From: Spirochaetia bacterium
GTDB taxonomy: Bacteria > Spirochaetota > UBA4802 > UBA5550
NCBI GenBank assembly: GCA_031289575.1
Contig: JAITPE010000163.1
Coordinates: 1-6,040 of the forward strand
DNA length: 6,040 bases
Direction of reading: 5' to 3'
Shown: positions 1 to 6,040 of the stretch, piece by piece
Numbering within the stretch: position 1 is the stretch's first letter
Layout: each line of letters opens with the position of its first letter
Notes under the pieces: generated by a model
Database searches by the model: none
Seen by the model: only the letters and a program-made list of their open reading frames with translations
What the model was told of the DNA's origin: nothing
Made by a program: the position numbers and the translations under genes

Positions 1-696
1 ATAAGCACCGGTTTTCAAATCGGCGGCTGTATCGGCGCGTCATTCTTCTCAGGGGCGTACGCGACTGCCATAAATTTCGCGTCGGCTTCCGGAGCCTCCG
101 CGTCCGCTGCTACAAACAAGGGATTTCTCGTAACCGGTTTTATTTTGGCGGGTTTTGCGGTCGTAGGTTTTATTCTGGCTTTGCGCGCGGGCGCGTACAA
201 GACTCCCGCAAGGACATTCGCTACTCCGTCGGTGCTTTCAAAAATATCAAAACGCGATGTGTTCACGCTTCGTTCGGACGATAAAGTTCTCGATGCTCTG
301 CGCGGTTTTGTTGAGAAAAAAGTTTCGGGCATGCCCGTGGTGACTAACGCGGGCGAGGTGGCCGGATTCATTTCTGACGGCGATATTATGCGCTATTTGG
401 CCGATCAGCATACCGCTTTCAAAAGCCCTTACTCTTTCATCATTGAAAGTGATAACGAAAAATTTGACGAAAAACTCGCCTCGCTGATGCAGCTGCCGAT
501 TTCGGAGATTGCCACCAAGCATGTCATCAGTGTCGACTTGAACATGGATCTCGGTGAAGTTTGTAAGGTGCTTTCCGAACACCATTTGAAAAAAGCGCCG
601 GTGCTTGAGAATGGAAAGATGGTCGGGATCATCAACCGGTCCAACATCACTCGTTATTCAGTGAATAGCTACCTTGAGAATCTCAAGCCGGCATAG
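1..696 (+). CDS. MFS (DHA2-like) transporter C-terminus fused to tandem CBS domains, 5'-partial
   Basis: The reading frame is open from base 1, so the gene begins upstream; 231 residues remain, ending at TAG 694-696. Residues about 1-27 (starting ISTGFQIGGCIGASFFSG) and 43-62 (GFLVTGFILAGFAVVGFILA) are hydrophobic and glycine/alanine-rich, resembling the last helices of 14-helix DHA2-family drug/proton antiporters, where a QIGG-IG-type segment is common. After the final helix the chain turns polar and carries two CBS motifs: about 81-136 (SGMPVV, then GFISDGDIMRYL) and about 170-226 (KKAPVL, then VGIINRSNITRY), separated by a roughly 33-residue linker. CBS pairs usually bind adenosine nucleotides and gate the attached protein, so a cytoplasmic regulatory module on an inner-membrane exporter is inferred. 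The substrate is unknown. The start codon, most helices and the promoter lie outside the window. An ATG at 145 lies inside the last helix and is not the true start. The MFS assignment rests on two helices only; the CBS assignment is firmer. Confidence 0.8.
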   Translation: MSTGFQIGGCIGASFFSGAYATAINFASASGASASAATNKGFLVTGFILAGFAVVGFILALRAGAYKTPARTFATPSVLSKISKRDVFTLRSDDKVLDALRGFVEKKVSGMPVVTNAGEVAGFISDGDIMRYLADQHTAFKSPYSFIIESDNEKFDEKLASLMQLPISEIATKHVISVDLNMDLGEVCKVLSEHHLKKAPVLENGKMVGIINRSNITRYSVNSYLENLKPA

Positions 697-823
697 CGCA
701 CGAACGAAAACAAGGGGAGGGCGGCAGAAACGCTTTTTAATCGGCATAAAAAGAAAAATCTAAATACAGTAGAGCTATTTTATTTTTTATTTGCTTAACG
801 TAAAATATTTTTTTCATTTTCGC
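697..823. other. A+T-rich intergenic block after the transporter gene
   Basis: No protein gene is visible between the transporter stop and the rsmA leader. The first 50 bases contain a purine-rich AAGGGGAGGG string (from about 711) that resembles a ribosome site but has no start codon at a useful distance. From about 740 to 823 the sequence is almost all A and T, with long T runs. No strong terminator for the transporter gene is seen. The A+T-rich tract directly precedes the promoter at 824-852 and could act as an UP element for it; that is inference. Confidence 0.4.
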
Positions 824-852
824 TTGATTATTTATTTCAACTGTTGTATCTT
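824..852 (+). promoter_or_regulatory. Predicted sigma-70 promoter for a short RNA or the rsmA leader
   Basis: TTGATT (824-829) and TATCTT (847-852) are separated by exactly 17 bases; each box matches four of six consensus positions. The upstream 80 bases are extremely A+T-rich, which favours promoter activity. Transcription would begin near 859. The only downstream structure before rsmA is the terminator at 932-974. Confidence 0.45.
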
Positions 853-858
853 AATTAT

Positions 859-974
859 TGCGTATTCCTCCCCCAAAAACAGCTTCTTTGAACTGTTTGG
901 AAAACTGCTAGCTTCGTGCTGTCTTTGTTACCCGGTACGGGGGAAATGAAAAACCCCCGTACCGGCTTTTTTTA
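859..974 (+). ncRNA. Candidate small RNA or attenuated leader, about 116 nt
   Basis: This interval is bounded by a predicted promoter and a strong intrinsic terminator and has no convincing ORF. Near the 5' end is a pyrimidine-rich stretch TTCCTCCCCC (865-874), complementary in part to Shine-Dalgarno sequences and also, through CCCCC 870-874, to GGGGG 939-943 in the terminator's left arm. A local hairpin can form from AAACAG (877-882) with CTGTTT (893-898). Alternatively 875-883 can pair with 918-926 with one mismatch. It matches no RNA family I can name. It could be an independent small RNA, or a leader in which some transcripts read through into rsmA. The 5' end is inferred, not observed. 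Confidence 0.4.
932..974 (+). terminator. Rho-independent terminator
   Basis: CCGGTACGGGGG (932-943) and CCCCCGTACCGG (954-965) form a perfect 12-bp G+C-rich stem with a 10-nt A-rich loop, followed by one C and seven T residues (967-973). This is a textbook intrinsic terminator for + strand transcription. It lies about 235 nt beyond the transporter stop and about 100 nt before the rsmA start, so it most economically ends the short RNA predicted from 859. It would also stop any read-through from the transporter gene. Confidence 0.9.
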
Positions 975-1041
975 TCCAATAAAATCCGCGGCTCTGTTTT
1001 ATAGTTGCCAATCATGAGACCGCCCGATAAGGTGTGCAAAA

Positions 1042-1074
1042 ATGCGGAGCCCTTTTCAAACATACGAAAAATGA
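1042..1074 (+). CDS. Possible 10-codon upstream ORF coupled to rsmA
   Basis: ATG at 1042 is preceded by AAGGTG (1029-1034) at 7 nt, a better ribosome site than anything near the rsmA ATG. The frame reads MRSPFQTYEK and stops at TGA 1072-1074, which overlaps the rsmA ATG at 1071 in an ATGA arrangement. Ribosomes finishing this peptide would be placed on the rsmA start. The peptide has no run of one amino acid that would suggest classical attenuation. An ORF this short can arise by chance; the support is the combination of ribosome site and exact stop/start overlap. Confidence 0.25.
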   Translation: MRSPFQTYEK

Positions 1075-1907
1075 ACAAGAGAGATATCACCGGCATTGCC
1101 GGCTCTTACGGGCTTGCCCCGAATAAAAGGCTTGGCCAAAATTTTCTTGCCGATGACGGAATCGCGTCAAAAATAATTTCGGTAATATCTCCCTCTTTGG
1201 ATGATGATATAATTGAGGTCGGGCCGGGACTCGGCGCTCTTACGGAACCTCTCTCCCGAGGCTGCCGAAGCCTTACCGCCGTTGAGATAGACTCAGGGCT
1301 TTGCCGTTACCTCACGGAACGTTTTGCCGGTTACAAAAACGTAAGGATTGAGCACGCCGATTTTCTCAAATACTCGGCGCCCGATCTTTATACAAAGGCT
1401 GTGTCGAACCTTCCGTATTACTGCGCAAGCTCCATTTTATTCAAAATGGCGCTTGCCCTCAAGAAGGCCGGCCTGTATGTCATGCTCCAAAAGGAAATGG
1501 CCGAACGCATCTCGGCCCCGCCCGGCGGAAAGGAATACGGCGCCCTTACGGTTACGCTTGCCTACTATTACAACGCGAAGATTGCTTTTAATGTACCAAG
1601 GGAGGTATTCTATCCGCGTCCCGATGTGGCCTCGGCCTTTGTGAAACTTGAGCGCAGAGAGGAAACCCTCTCCGCGGCGGAGAATATTCTCTTTCATACA
1701 ATCGTGAAGTCATCTTTTTGGGGGCGCAGAAAAACTATCTTCCGGGCTCTCGTCTCTTCTCCGCATCTCTCCTTTGATAAGGATCAAATCCGAAACGCGC
1801 TTGAGCTTGCCGGGATTGATGAAAAAACGCGGGGCGAAGAATACGGAGTTGACAAGTACTGTCTTCTCGCCAGACTGCTTGCGGCAGGAACAAATGGGAA
1901 AGATTGA
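1071..1907 (+). CDS. rsmA: 16S rRNA (adenine1518-N6/adenine1519-N6) dimethyltransferase RsmA (KsgA)
   Basis: RsmA uses SAM to dimethylate two adjacent adenines in the 3'-terminal helix of 16S rRNA, a late step and checkpoint in 30S ribosome assembly in the cytoplasm. The 278-residue product has the family hallmarks in order: N-terminal KRLGQNFL (19-26), SAM motif I IIEVGPGLGALT (47-58), the acidic ribose-binding residue in AVEID (E72), D97 in HADFL, and the catalytic NLPYY (113-117), followed by FYPRPDVASAFV, typical of KsgA/Dim1. The start at 1071 was chosen because MNKRDI leads straight into the conserved N-terminus. In-frame starts at 1014 (ATG) and 1005 (TTG) add residues unlike the family. 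None of these has a good Shine-Dalgarno; coupling to the ORF at 1042-1074 may explain initiation. The 3' end overlaps the next gene by 14 nt, so the two are surely co-transcribed. Confidence 0.95.
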   Translation: MNKRDITGIAGSYGLAPNKRLGQNFLADDGIASKIISVISPSLDDDIIEVGPGLGALTEPLSRGCRSLTAVEIDSGLCRYLTERFAGYKNVRIEHADFLKYSAPDLYTKAVSNLPYYCASSILFKMALALKKAGLYVMLQKEMAERISAPPGGKEYGALTVTLAYYYNAKIAFNVPREVFYPRPDVASAFVKLERREETLSAAENILFHTIVKSSFWGRRKTIFRALVSSPHLSFDKDQIRNALELAGIDEKTRGEEYGVDKYCLLARLLAAGTNGKD

Positions 1908-4314
1908 TTTTAAAAAAATTGAAGGCCGGCTTTGCCTTGTGCAAAAGCCGGCAAGGTATACCGGCGGCGAACTCAACAGCCTCAGGAAAAATGACGTTGT
2001 TGTGCGCGCCGCGATCTCGTACCCCGATATGTACGAGATCGGCATGTCAAATAACGGAATAAAGATTCTCTATGAGCTTGCCAATTCTGTTGAGGGCGCC
2101 GCCTGCGAAAGGGTTTTTTCGGCGGCGGACGATTTCGACGCGCTTCTCACAGAGGAGAACATCCCGCTCTTTACGCTCGAAAGCCGGACTCCGCTCGACG
2201 AGCTCGACCTGCTGGGCTTCAACCTTTGCCATGAGCTCTTGTATACCAATATGCTGCGCATTCTTGACCTGGGGCACATTCCGCTTCTTAAAACAGAACG
2301 CGGCGAAGGCTGTCCAATAATTATTGCCGGAGGCAGCGCCGCGTCGAATCCATTTCCCACATCCGATTTTATTGACGCTTTTTTCATAGGCGATGGAGAA
2401 GACGGCTTCGTTGAGATACTCGCGTCTCTTGTAAAAGCGAAACGCGAGGGACTGAGCCGCAATCAAACAATCGAACTTATGGGAAACATAGAAGGCGTTC
2501 TTCTGCCTCATCTCTACAGCTTTGTGTATGATGGGATGATGACAAAAACAGCAGGCGGCCCTGTTGTGAAAAAAAGAACATACCAAAGCGTCAGGCCCAC
2601 AGCCGCGCGCCGACCCCTTGTCCCGAACATACGGGTTGAGCATGAGAAGGCCGTTGTTGATGTGAGCAGAGGCTGCTATAACCTCTGCAAGTTTTGCCAC
2701 GCCGGTTACTTCGAGCTGCCATACAGGGCGTACGGAATCAGCGAGACCGCGTCCGCCGCGAGAGAGGTGCTCGCCAACACAGGCTACAATGAACTCTCTT
2801 TCTCTTCTCTTTCAATAGGCGATTACCGCGATCTCAATCCTCTTCTCAATATTATTCTTCCGGAACTCACAGAGAACGGCGTATCGGTTTCCCTTCCTTC
2901 GCTCAAGGTCGATGAGGGGACTATTCCTTTGATTGAGTCCGTGTCTGATATCCGCCGTTCTTCCCTTACATTTGCTGTTGAATCGGGCTCCGAAAAACTC
3001 CGCTTGTTTGCCCATAAGAACGTGAGGGAGAGCGAACTGCTTTTTATCTTAGATCATGTTTTCGGCAAGGGATGGGATCTCATAAAACTGTACTTCATGA
3101 TCGGCCTCCCCGGCTGCGGAGAGGAAAACGAGGCCGACGCCATAATAGAGCTGCTGAAAAAAATAATATCGGCGGGCCGAAGAAAAAAAGAAGTACATGT
3201 AACAATATCGCCCTTTATTCCAAAGCCGCATACTCCGTTTCAAAGGGCAAGGCAGATGGATGAAGATTATTTTTTGAACACGGTACTCAAAATAAAACAG
3301 GCCATGCCTCGCTCCGTAAAAATAAAAAATCACAATGTACGCTCGTCTGCGCTCGAGGGACTGTTCGCCAGAGGCGACAGCCGCCTTGGGCAGGTGATAC
3401 TCTCGGCTTACAAAAACGGCTGCCGCTTCGATTCATGGAACGAGCATTTTAATTACAATATATGGGAAGCAAGCCTGAACGAACTCATACCGCGCTGGCG
3501 TGAATCCTTTCTTGAAAGGGAAGGCGCCCTGCCGTGGCAGAATATTACAACCGGCAGGGAAAAACTCATCGAGGCGGTCGGCCGCCGCTCCTCATGCGTA
3601 ATTCCCGGATTCAAGTTTTCTCCGGAACCCTTGGACGGCGCGGCTCTCGCTATAGCGGCGGAAAACTTCCGCAAGAAGTACAATGTTTCCCAAACTATCC
3701 GCGTCCGCTTTTCTAAAACCGGCTCCGCCCGCTTTATCCCGCATATAGACTTTGTCGAGATCGTAAAACGCGCCATGCGCAGAGCCGGAATGCCGATGGC
3801 CTTTACGCAGGGCTTTAACAAGCGCGAACGCGTAATAATGGGCCCGGCCATTCCCGTAGGCATAGAAAGCCTTGTTGAACTGTGCGACATGGAGCTCTAC
3901 GCGCCTTGTGACGCGTCCGGCCTAATCGCCCTTCTGGAGCCGTTACTGCCCGAGGGCATAAAGGCTCTCGATGTCCAAAACGTAACGCCTTCGTCGCCCA
4001 AACTTTCGGATATTGACGCCGCTGTCTATGAGGTAGATGTGAACAGCGAAACATACAGGCAAAAAGTATTGGCTAACCTTGCCGCGGAAATACAGCTTGT
4101 GAAGCATGGGAAAAGCGGGGAAAAACCAACCGCGTTTCACGAGGCGCTGTTGTCGTGGACAACAGCGCCGTCGGGTATTCTGCTGCTCACAGTAAGGGCC
4201 GGTAGCCTGCGCATAGATTCGCTTATGGCACAGCTCGCGGAAGCCGGCCTTGAAAGCGCTTACGGCTTCCGCATGGTGAAGACAGCGCAGCTGGCCGGCA
4301 ATAGGGAAGTGTAG
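1894..4314 (+). CDS. Radical SAM protein of the TIGR03960 type with C-terminal TIGR03936/DUF2344 domain
   Basis: The 806-residue protein has three parts. Residues about 40-230 form a cobalamin-binding-like N-terminal region with family signatures PDMYEIGMSNNG (from 44), GGSAASNPFP (146-155) and IGDGED (165-170); no DxHxxG B12-ligand motif is seen. The radical SAM core follows, with its 4Fe-4S cysteines C261, C265 and C268 (CYNLCKFC, CX3CX2C) after the conserved SRG. From about residue 600 to the end is the DUF2344-type domain (VRFSKTGSARFIPHIDF, then TQGFNKRERVIMGPAIPVG). The family's reaction is not established as far as I know; it is often encoded near translation or RNA-processing genes. 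The ATG at 1894 follows AGGA (1886-1889) closely and lies 14 nt inside rsmA, indicating coupled translation; an in-frame start at 1774 would lie deep in rsmA and is unlikely. A link to rRNA or tRNA modification is inferred from position only. Length and all domains look complete. Confidence 0.9.
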   Translation: MGKIDFKKIEGRLCLVQKPARYTGGELNSLRKNDVVVRAAISYPDMYEIGMSNNGIKILYELANSVEGAACERVFSAADDFDALLTEENIPLFTLESRTPLDELDLLGFNLCHELLYTNMLRILDLGHIPLLKTERGEGCPIIIAGGSAASNPFPTSDFIDAFFIGDGEDGFVEILASLVKAKREGLSRNQTIELMGNIEGVLLPHLYSFVYDGMMTKTAGGPVVKKRTYQSVRPTAARRPLVPNIRVEHEKAVVDVSRGCYNLCKFCHAGYFELPYRAYGISETASAAREVLANTGYNELSFSSLSIGDYRDLNPLLNIILPELTENGVSVSLPSLKVDEGTIPLIESVSDIRRSSLTFAVESGSEKLRLFAHKNVRESELLFILDHVFGKGWDLIKLYFMIGLPGCGEENEADAIIELLKKIISAGRRKKEVHVTISPFIPKPHTPFQRARQMDEDYFLNTVLKIKQAMPRSVKIKNHNVRSSALEGLFARGDSRLGQVILSAYKNGCRFDSWNEHFNYNIWEASLNELIPRWRESFLEREGALPWQNITTGREKLIEAVGRRSSCVIPGFKFSPEPLDGAALAIAAENFRKKYNVSQTIRVRFSKTGSARFIPHIDFVEIVKRAMRRAGMPMAFTQGFNKRERVIMGPAIPVGIESLVELCDMELYAPCDASGLIALLEPLLPEGIKALDVQNVTPSSPKLSDIDAAVYEVDVNSETYRQKVLANLAAEIQLVKHGKSGEKPTAFHEALLSWTTAPSGILLLTVRAGSLRIDSLMAQLAEAGLESAYGFRMVKTAQLAGNREV

Positions 4315-4426
4315 GGGATGGGCGCAGCGGTAAAATATAAGCGTTTTTTGCGTTTGGAAATTATTTTTTGTTTTTGCTAAAGCGATAGAAATTATTCAGG
4401 AAATTGATCAAAAATTTTAAAAGTGC

Positions 4427-4456
4427 TTGACAGGATAAAAAGTTTTACGGTTTTAT
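4427..4456 (+). promoter_or_regulatory. Predicted promoter of the cupin gene
   Basis: A consensus -35 box TTGACA (4427-4432) is followed 18 bases later by TTTTAT (4451-4456), a four-of-six match to the -10 consensus. Transcription would start near 4463, giving a very short leader that still contains the GGAG ribosome site at 4466-4469. The -35 box is excellent; the -10 assignment is less certain, and TATCTT at 4454-4459 would need a 21-base spacer. Both boxes lie inside the inverted repeat 4427-4464. Confidence 0.55.
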
Positions 4457-4464
4457 CTTGTCAA
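4427..4464. repeat. 14-bp inverted repeat over the cupin promoter, likely operator
   Basis: TTGACAGGATAAAA (4427-4440) and TTTTATCTTGTCAA (4451-4464) are inverted copies with 13 of 14 positions matching (the odd one would be a G-U pair in RNA), separated by 10 bases. The left arm contains the -35 box and the right arm contains the -10 box, so a dimeric repressor bound here would block RNA polymerase. No T tract follows, so it is not an intrinsic terminator. Read-through RNA from upstream would fold into a hairpin ending just before the cupin ribosome site. The regulator is not identifiable from the window. Confidence 0.65.
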
Positions 4465-4478
4465 TGGAGATAAAGTTT

Positions 4479-4820
4479 ATGGGAAATAATTTTAAATCAA
4501 ATACAGAATTCGTTAAGCATCCAACACAAGAAGGTGTTTTCATGAAACACTTTTTCTCTAAATCTGAAACAAATGACCGCTTGAATAATTTAGAGGTTAA
4601 TATTGTTCCAGGTTTTCAGATTTCACCGCATACTCACGATAACGCGGGTGAATATTTTTATGTGGTGGACGGTGTTGGTGAATTTTTGGATAATACCGAA
4701 TGGATTCCCATACAAAAAGGAGATGCTTTTCAGGCTCCTATAGGGATGACGCATGCCGTTAAAAATACCGGCAGGTCAACGTTGGTACTTTTCTCAACAT
4801 TTAGCCCTCCGACACGGTAG
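4479..4820 (+). CDS. Small single-domain cupin protein
   Basis: The 113-residue protein is a single conserved cupin barrel with no signal peptide, so it is likely cytoplasmic. Cupin motif 1 is PGFQISPHTHDNAGEYFYVVDG, giving the metal ligand set H51, H53 and E58; motif 2 is GDAFQAPIGMTHAVKN, giving H92. All four ligands are present, so binding of one divalent metal is expected. Such proteins include small isomerases, dioxygenases and ligand sensors, and the reaction cannot be named from sequence alone. ATG 4479 is preferred because GGAG (4466-4469) lies 9 nt upstream; earlier in-frame ATG 4464 and TTG 4458 lack a ribosome site and would overlap the inverted repeat. The gene is flanked by its own promoter and palindrome. 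By hand count 4501-4800 is about 39% G+C, lower than the neighbouring genes, which hints at a separate origin. Confidence 0.85.
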   Translation: MGNNFKSNTEFVKHPTQEGVFMKHFFSKSETNDRLNNLEVNIVPGFQISPHTHDNAGEYFYVVDGVGEFLDNTEWIPIQKGDAFQAPIGMTHAVKNTGRSTLVLFSTFSPPTR

Positions 4821-4877
4821 GAATTTATGCTTACCCGCAATTTTTTTTACCTTTAGCTGGAAAAAAAGCAAAAAAAC

Positions 4878-4907
4878 TTGACAGTTTTGACCCCTAATTC
4901 CTACTAT
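4878..4907 (+). promoter_or_regulatory. Predicted sigma-70 promoter of metY
   Basis: TTGACA (4878-4883) is a perfect -35 box. TACTAT (4902-4907) lies 18 bases downstream and matches the -10 consensus at four of six positions. The preceding sequence is rich in A runs (4861-4867 and 4870-4876), resembling an UP element. Transcription from about 4914 would give a leader near 40 nt, too short for a SAM riboswitch or T-box, so control would have to be by a protein or at initiation. Confidence 0.6.
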
Positions 4908-4918
4908 ACATATATAGT
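4903..4918. promoter_or_regulatory. Small palindrome over the metY -10 and start region
   Basis: ACTATA (4903-4908) and TATAGT (4913-4918) are perfect 6-bp inverted copies with the 4-base spacer CATA. The site overlaps the predicted -10 box and transcription start, the place expected for a repressor of sulfur or methionine genes. A+T-rich palindromes also arise by chance near promoters, so this is tentative. Confidence 0.3.
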
Positions 4919-4952
4919 TTAAGTAAATTATTCACCGGACACGGAGGCCGTT

Positions 4953-6040
4953 ATGGGCAACAGACAGTACAAATTTGAAACAATTCAGGTTCACGCCGGA
5001 CAGGAAAAGCCTGACTCGGCAACAGACGCGAGGGCGGTGCCTATTTATCAGACATCTTCCTATGTTTTTAAAGATACCGCAACCGCGGCAGGACGATTCG
5101 CCCTTTCGGAAGGCGGTAACATTTACACAAGAATCATGAATCCCACATGGGATGTCTTTGAGCAGAGAATAGCGGCTCTCGAAAAGGGTGTCGGCGCTCT
5201 CGCCACTGCATCCGGAGCGGCCGCCACAACCTACGCCATACAGAATATCGCCAGATCCGGAGATCACATCGTATCGGATAATCAGATATACGGCGGAACA
5301 TTTAATCTGTTTGCCAATACATTTGCGGATATCGGCATTACAACCACATTTGTTGACGGCAGCAAGCCGGAAAATTTTGAGAAGGCAATAAAGCCGAATA
5401 CCAAGGCGATTTTCTATGAAACACTTGGGAATCCTAACTCAACCGTTGTTGATATAGAAGCTGTTTCAAAGATTGCCCACAAGCACGGCATTCCCGTAAT
5501 AGTTGACAATACATTCGCGACCCCGTACCTGATTACGCCGTTTGATTACGGGGTTGATGTAGTCGTACACTCGGCCACAAAATTCATAGGCGGACATGGA
5601 ACAAGCATCGGCGGCGTACTTGTTGACAGCGGAAAATTTGACTGGGCGCAGAACGACAAGTTTCCGGGACTTTCAAAGCCGAATCCGAGCTACCACGGAA
5701 TAGTCTTCACAGACGCCGTAAAGAATCTCGCGTATATCATCAAGGCCCGCACTACTCTGCTTCGCGATACAGGCTCGGCGCTTTCTCCGTTCAACGCGTT
5801 TTTGTTCCTGCAGGGGCTCGAGACTCTCTCGCTGCGGATTGAACGCCATATTTCCAACGCCCTCAAAGTGGTGGAGTTTTTGAAAAGCAATCCCCAGGTT
5901 GAAAGCGTAAATCACCCATCGCTTGGCAATCACAGGGATAACAGCCTTTACAAGAAGTATTTTCCGAAGGGAGCCGGTTCTATTTTTACATTTGAGATAA
6001 AGGGCGATGCCGCAAAGGCGAAAAAGTTCATAGACTCGCT
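4953..6040 (+). CDS. metY: O-acetylhomoserine aminocarboxypropyltransferase (O-acetylhomoserine sulfhydrylase), 3'-partial
   Basis: This PLP enzyme of the Cys/Met metabolism family joins sulfide (or methanethiol) to O-acetylhomoserine, giving homocysteine (or methionine) and acetate, in the cytoplasm. The frame is open to the window end, giving 362 codons; family members run to about 425-430 residues, so perhaps 65 are missing. The N-terminus [10 protein letters not shown] and the [10 protein letters not shown] segment are typical. Y58 and R60 ([10 protein letters not shown]) bind PLP phosphate from the partner subunit. SGAAA (87-91) is the phosphate loop, D185 in [10 protein letters not shown] contacts the PLP ring nitrogen, and K210 in [11 protein letters not shown] is the Schiff-base lysine. 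The [14 protein letters not shown] segment favours MetY over cystathionine gamma-synthase or gamma-lyase. ATG 4953 follows GGAGG (4943-4947) at 5 nt. The gene has its own promoter at 4878 and seems independent of the cupin gene. Confidence 0.93.
   Translation, partial: MGNRQYKFETIQVHAGQEKPDSATDARAVPIYQTSSYVFKDTATAAGRFALSEGGNIYTRIMNPTWDVFEQRIAALEKGVGALATASGAAATTYAIQNIARSGDHIVSDNQIYGGTFNLFANTFADIGITTTFVDGSKPENFEKAIKPNTKAIFYETLGNPNSTVVDIEAVSKIAHKHGIPVIVDNTFATPYLITPFDYGVDVVVHSATKFIGGHGTSIGGVLVDSGKFDWAQNDKFPGLSKPNPSYHGIVFTDAVKNLAYIIKARTTLLRDTGSALSPFNAFLFLQGLETLSLRIERHISNALKVVEFLKSNPQVESVNHPSLGNHRDNSLYKKYFPKGAGSIFTFEIKGDAAKAKKFIDS

Noticed and set aside
15..371. 118-codon open frame on the - strand
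   Set aside because: It lies opposite the transporter/CBS gene, shows no recognisable domain, and the + frame carries clear conserved motifs.
1005..1070. Earlier starts for rsmA (TTG 1005, ATG 1014)
   Set aside because: They add residues unlike the RsmA N-terminus and have no ribosome site; a leaderless start near 1014 cannot be wholly excluded.
1774..1893. Upstream in-frame extension of the radical SAM gene
   Set aside because: It would overlap rsmA by over 130 nt, and the ATG at 1894 has an AGGA site and begins just before the conserved N-terminal part.
2047..2700. 217-codon open frame on the - strand
   Set aside because: It is antisense to the conserved radical SAM N-terminus and cysteine motif; its composition is that of a shadow frame and it has no family features.
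4315..4426. Terminator after the radical SAM gene
   Set aside because: There are T runs and repeated GCGTTT strings but no G+C-rich stem that holds together; nothing could be supported.
4841..4867. T-run/A-run hairpin between the cupin gene and metY as a terminator
   Set aside because: The stem is almost all A-T with a bulge and is followed by GC and A residues rather than T, so it is not a convincing terminator for the cupin gene.
4908..4952. SAM riboswitch or T-box leader for metY
   Set aside because: The space between the predicted start and the ATG is too short, and no conserved riboswitch elements are seen.

Overview
This window is ordinary bacterial chromosome with moderate G+C (coding regions close to half G+C). 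All supported protein genes are on the + strand. Bacterial-type promoters, a rho-independent terminator and Shine-Dalgarno sites are visible. The phylum cannot be fixed from the sequence. The gene set (RsmA beside an uncharacterised TIGR03960/TIGR03936-type radical SAM protein, an O-acetylhomoserine sulfhydrylase, and a drug-transporter-like protein with CBS domains) would fit an anaerobe such as a spirochaete or clostridium-like organism, but that is a weak inference.

Layout: (1) 1-696 is the 3' part of a major facilitator (DHA2-like) transporter whose last membrane helices run into a pair of CBS domains. (2) 697-1004 has no protein gene. It holds an A+T-rich block, a plausible promoter (824-852) and a perfect 12-bp terminator hairpin (932-974), which together outline an RNA of about 116 nt that is either a small RNA or an attenuated leader of rsmA. 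(3) 1071-1907 is rsmA (16S rRNA dimethyladenosine transferase). It has no Shine-Dalgarno of its own but may be coupled to a 10-codon upstream ORF through an ATGA overlap. (4) 1894-4314 overlaps rsmA by 14 nt and encodes a large radical SAM protein with a C-terminal DUF2344 domain. (5) 4479-4820 is a small, A+T-rich, single-domain cupin gene with its own promoter, which is embedded in a near-perfect 14-bp inverted repeat. (6) From 4953 to the window end is metY, lacking its last codons, behind a promoter with a perfect TTGACA and a small palindrome over its -10/start region.

Functionally there are four units: a regulated transporter, a translation-related two-gene operon (rsmA plus radical SAM protein), a separately controlled cupin, and a sulfur-assimilation gene making homocysteine. 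The least explained parts are the non-coding stretch before rsmA and the palindromic cupin control region. I saw no CRISPR array, insertion sequence, tRNA, rRNA or phage gene.
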